From Thermoanaerobaculia bacterium (GTDB lineage Bacteria > Acidobacteriota > Thermoanaerobaculia > Multivoradales > UBA5704): a DNA stretch of 5,354 bases. The stretch covers positions 1 through 5,354 of the forward strand of contig JAICSG010000326.1 of the NCBI GenBank assembly GCA_025937035.1. The letters are read 5' to 3'. A model generated the notes under the pieces. That model did not search any database. It saw nothing but the letters and a program-made list of their open reading frames with translations, and was not told the origin of the DNA. The translations under genes were made by a program, and so were the position numbers. This document shows positions 4,954-5,354 of this stretch, piece after piece (position 1 is the first letter of the stretch; each line of letters starts with the position of its first letter).

Positions 4954-5354
4954 ATGGATGAGCGCCAACAGCTACGCCTGAGCGTCCTGGACCAGTCGCC
5001 GATCGCGGAAGGCTCCACGGGCGGCGACGCGCTGCGAAATTCGATCGATCTGGCGCGCTGGACCGACGGGCTCGGCTACCACCGCTACTGGGTGGCCGAG
5101 CACCATGGAACGCCCATGCTGGCCTGCGCCAGCCCCGAGGTGCTCATCGGCACGATCGCGGCCGCCACCTCGCGGCTGCGGGTGGGGAGCGGCGGCGTCA
5201 TGCTCCCGCACTACAGCCCGTTCAAGGTCGCCGAGGCGTTCAGCATGCTGAGCGGCCTCTTCCCCGGGCGGATCGACCTCGCCGTCGGCCGGGCGCCGGG
5301 GTCGGACCAGTTGACCGCCATGGCGCTCCAGCGCGACCGCCGGCAGCTCGCGCC
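4954..5354 (+). CDS. Luciferase-like (LLM class) flavin-dependent monooxygenase, N-terminal part
   Basis: 133 codons are visible and the gene runs off the right edge; family members are usually about 330-360 aa. The sequence closely follows the luciferase-like subgroup often annotated 'LLM class flavin-dependent oxidoreductase, MsnO8 family': LRLSVLDQSPIAEG (7-20), GYHRYWVAEHHG (41-52), ASPEVLIGTIAAATSRLRVG (59-78), GSGGVMLPHYSPFKVAEAF (78-96) and PGRIDLAVGRAPGSD (104-118). Members are TIM-barrel enzymes that use reduced FMN and oxygen to oxidise small substrates. The substrate cannot be read from the sequence. The start is ATG 4954, preceded by a G-run (4941-4945) rather than a good Shine-Dalgarno; a second ATG at 4958 is in another frame that stops at 4981. 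The gene is transcribed away from hsp20. Confidence 0.9.
   Translation, partial: MDERQQLRLSVLDQSPIAEGSTGGDALRNSIDLARWTDGLGYHRYWVAEHHGTPMLACASPEVLIGTIAAATSRLRVGSGGVMLPHYSPFKVAEAFSMLSGLFPGRIDLAVGRAPGSDQLTAMALQRDRRQLA

Noticed and set aside
3182..4981. A 599-codon open frame on the + strand
   Set aside because: It lies opposite three well-supported minus-strand genes (hsp20, lipoprotein, pseudoprotease), has a low-complexity Gly/Ala/Arg/Glu-rich translation without a recognisable domain, and is expected when GC-rich codons suppress stops on the other strand.
4972..5211. Short minus-strand frame at the right edge
   Set aside because: It is antisense to the strongly matching flavin monooxygenase gene and shows no domain features.
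1..5354. CRISPR array, tRNA, rRNA, insertion sequence or phage genes
   Set aside because: No regularly spaced direct repeats, tRNA-like cloverleaf, transposase motif or terminal inverted repeats were seen; the window is nearly filled by ordinary chromosomal-type genes.

Overview
The window is GC-rich DNA with dense, strongly GC3-biased coding. It most resembles a Gram-negative-type, high-GC environmental bacterium, such as the Acidobacteria, Rokubacteria/Methylomirabilota or Deltaproteobacteria. This assignment rests on composition and gene style only and is weak. No tRNA, rRNA, CRISPR array, transposase or other mobile element was seen. Long open frames on the opposite strand are GC-driven shadows of the real genes.

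Layout: (1) Bases 2-181 (+) are the last 59 codons of a gene whose tail looks like the C-terminus of M48-type periplasmic metalloproteases. (2) Bases 4879-176 (-) hold a tightly packed five-gene run. In transcription order it contains an Hsp20 small heat-shock protein with a long low-complexity N-terminus, a small secreted lipoprotein (DUF3558-like pattern), a zinc-ribbon/transmembrane/trypsin-fold protein that has lost its catalytic triad, pabB and pabC. The gaps are 45, 18 and 13 bp, followed by a 4-bp ATGA overlap. (3) Bases 4954-5354 (+) are the N-terminal part of a luciferase-like flavin monooxygenase, divergent from hsp20 and cut by the window end.

Functional logic: pabB and pabC together convert chorismate to p-aminobenzoate for folate synthesis. 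They need a PabA glutaminase that is not in this window. The three upstream genes look like envelope or stress functions: a cytosolic chaperone, a membrane-anchored lipoprotein, and a membrane pseudoprotease with a predicted cytosolic zinc ribbon. Whether they work together is unknown; shared direction and short spacing suggest co-transcription.

The most interesting points are: the pseudoprotease, in which the His, Asp and Ser positions all appear to be replaced; a perfect 13-bp inverted repeat that buries the Shine-Dalgarno of the lipoprotein gene, with a possible internal promoter placed so that transcripts starting there would leave the ribosome site open; and a palindromic CTATAG that supplies the stop codons of two convergent genes.
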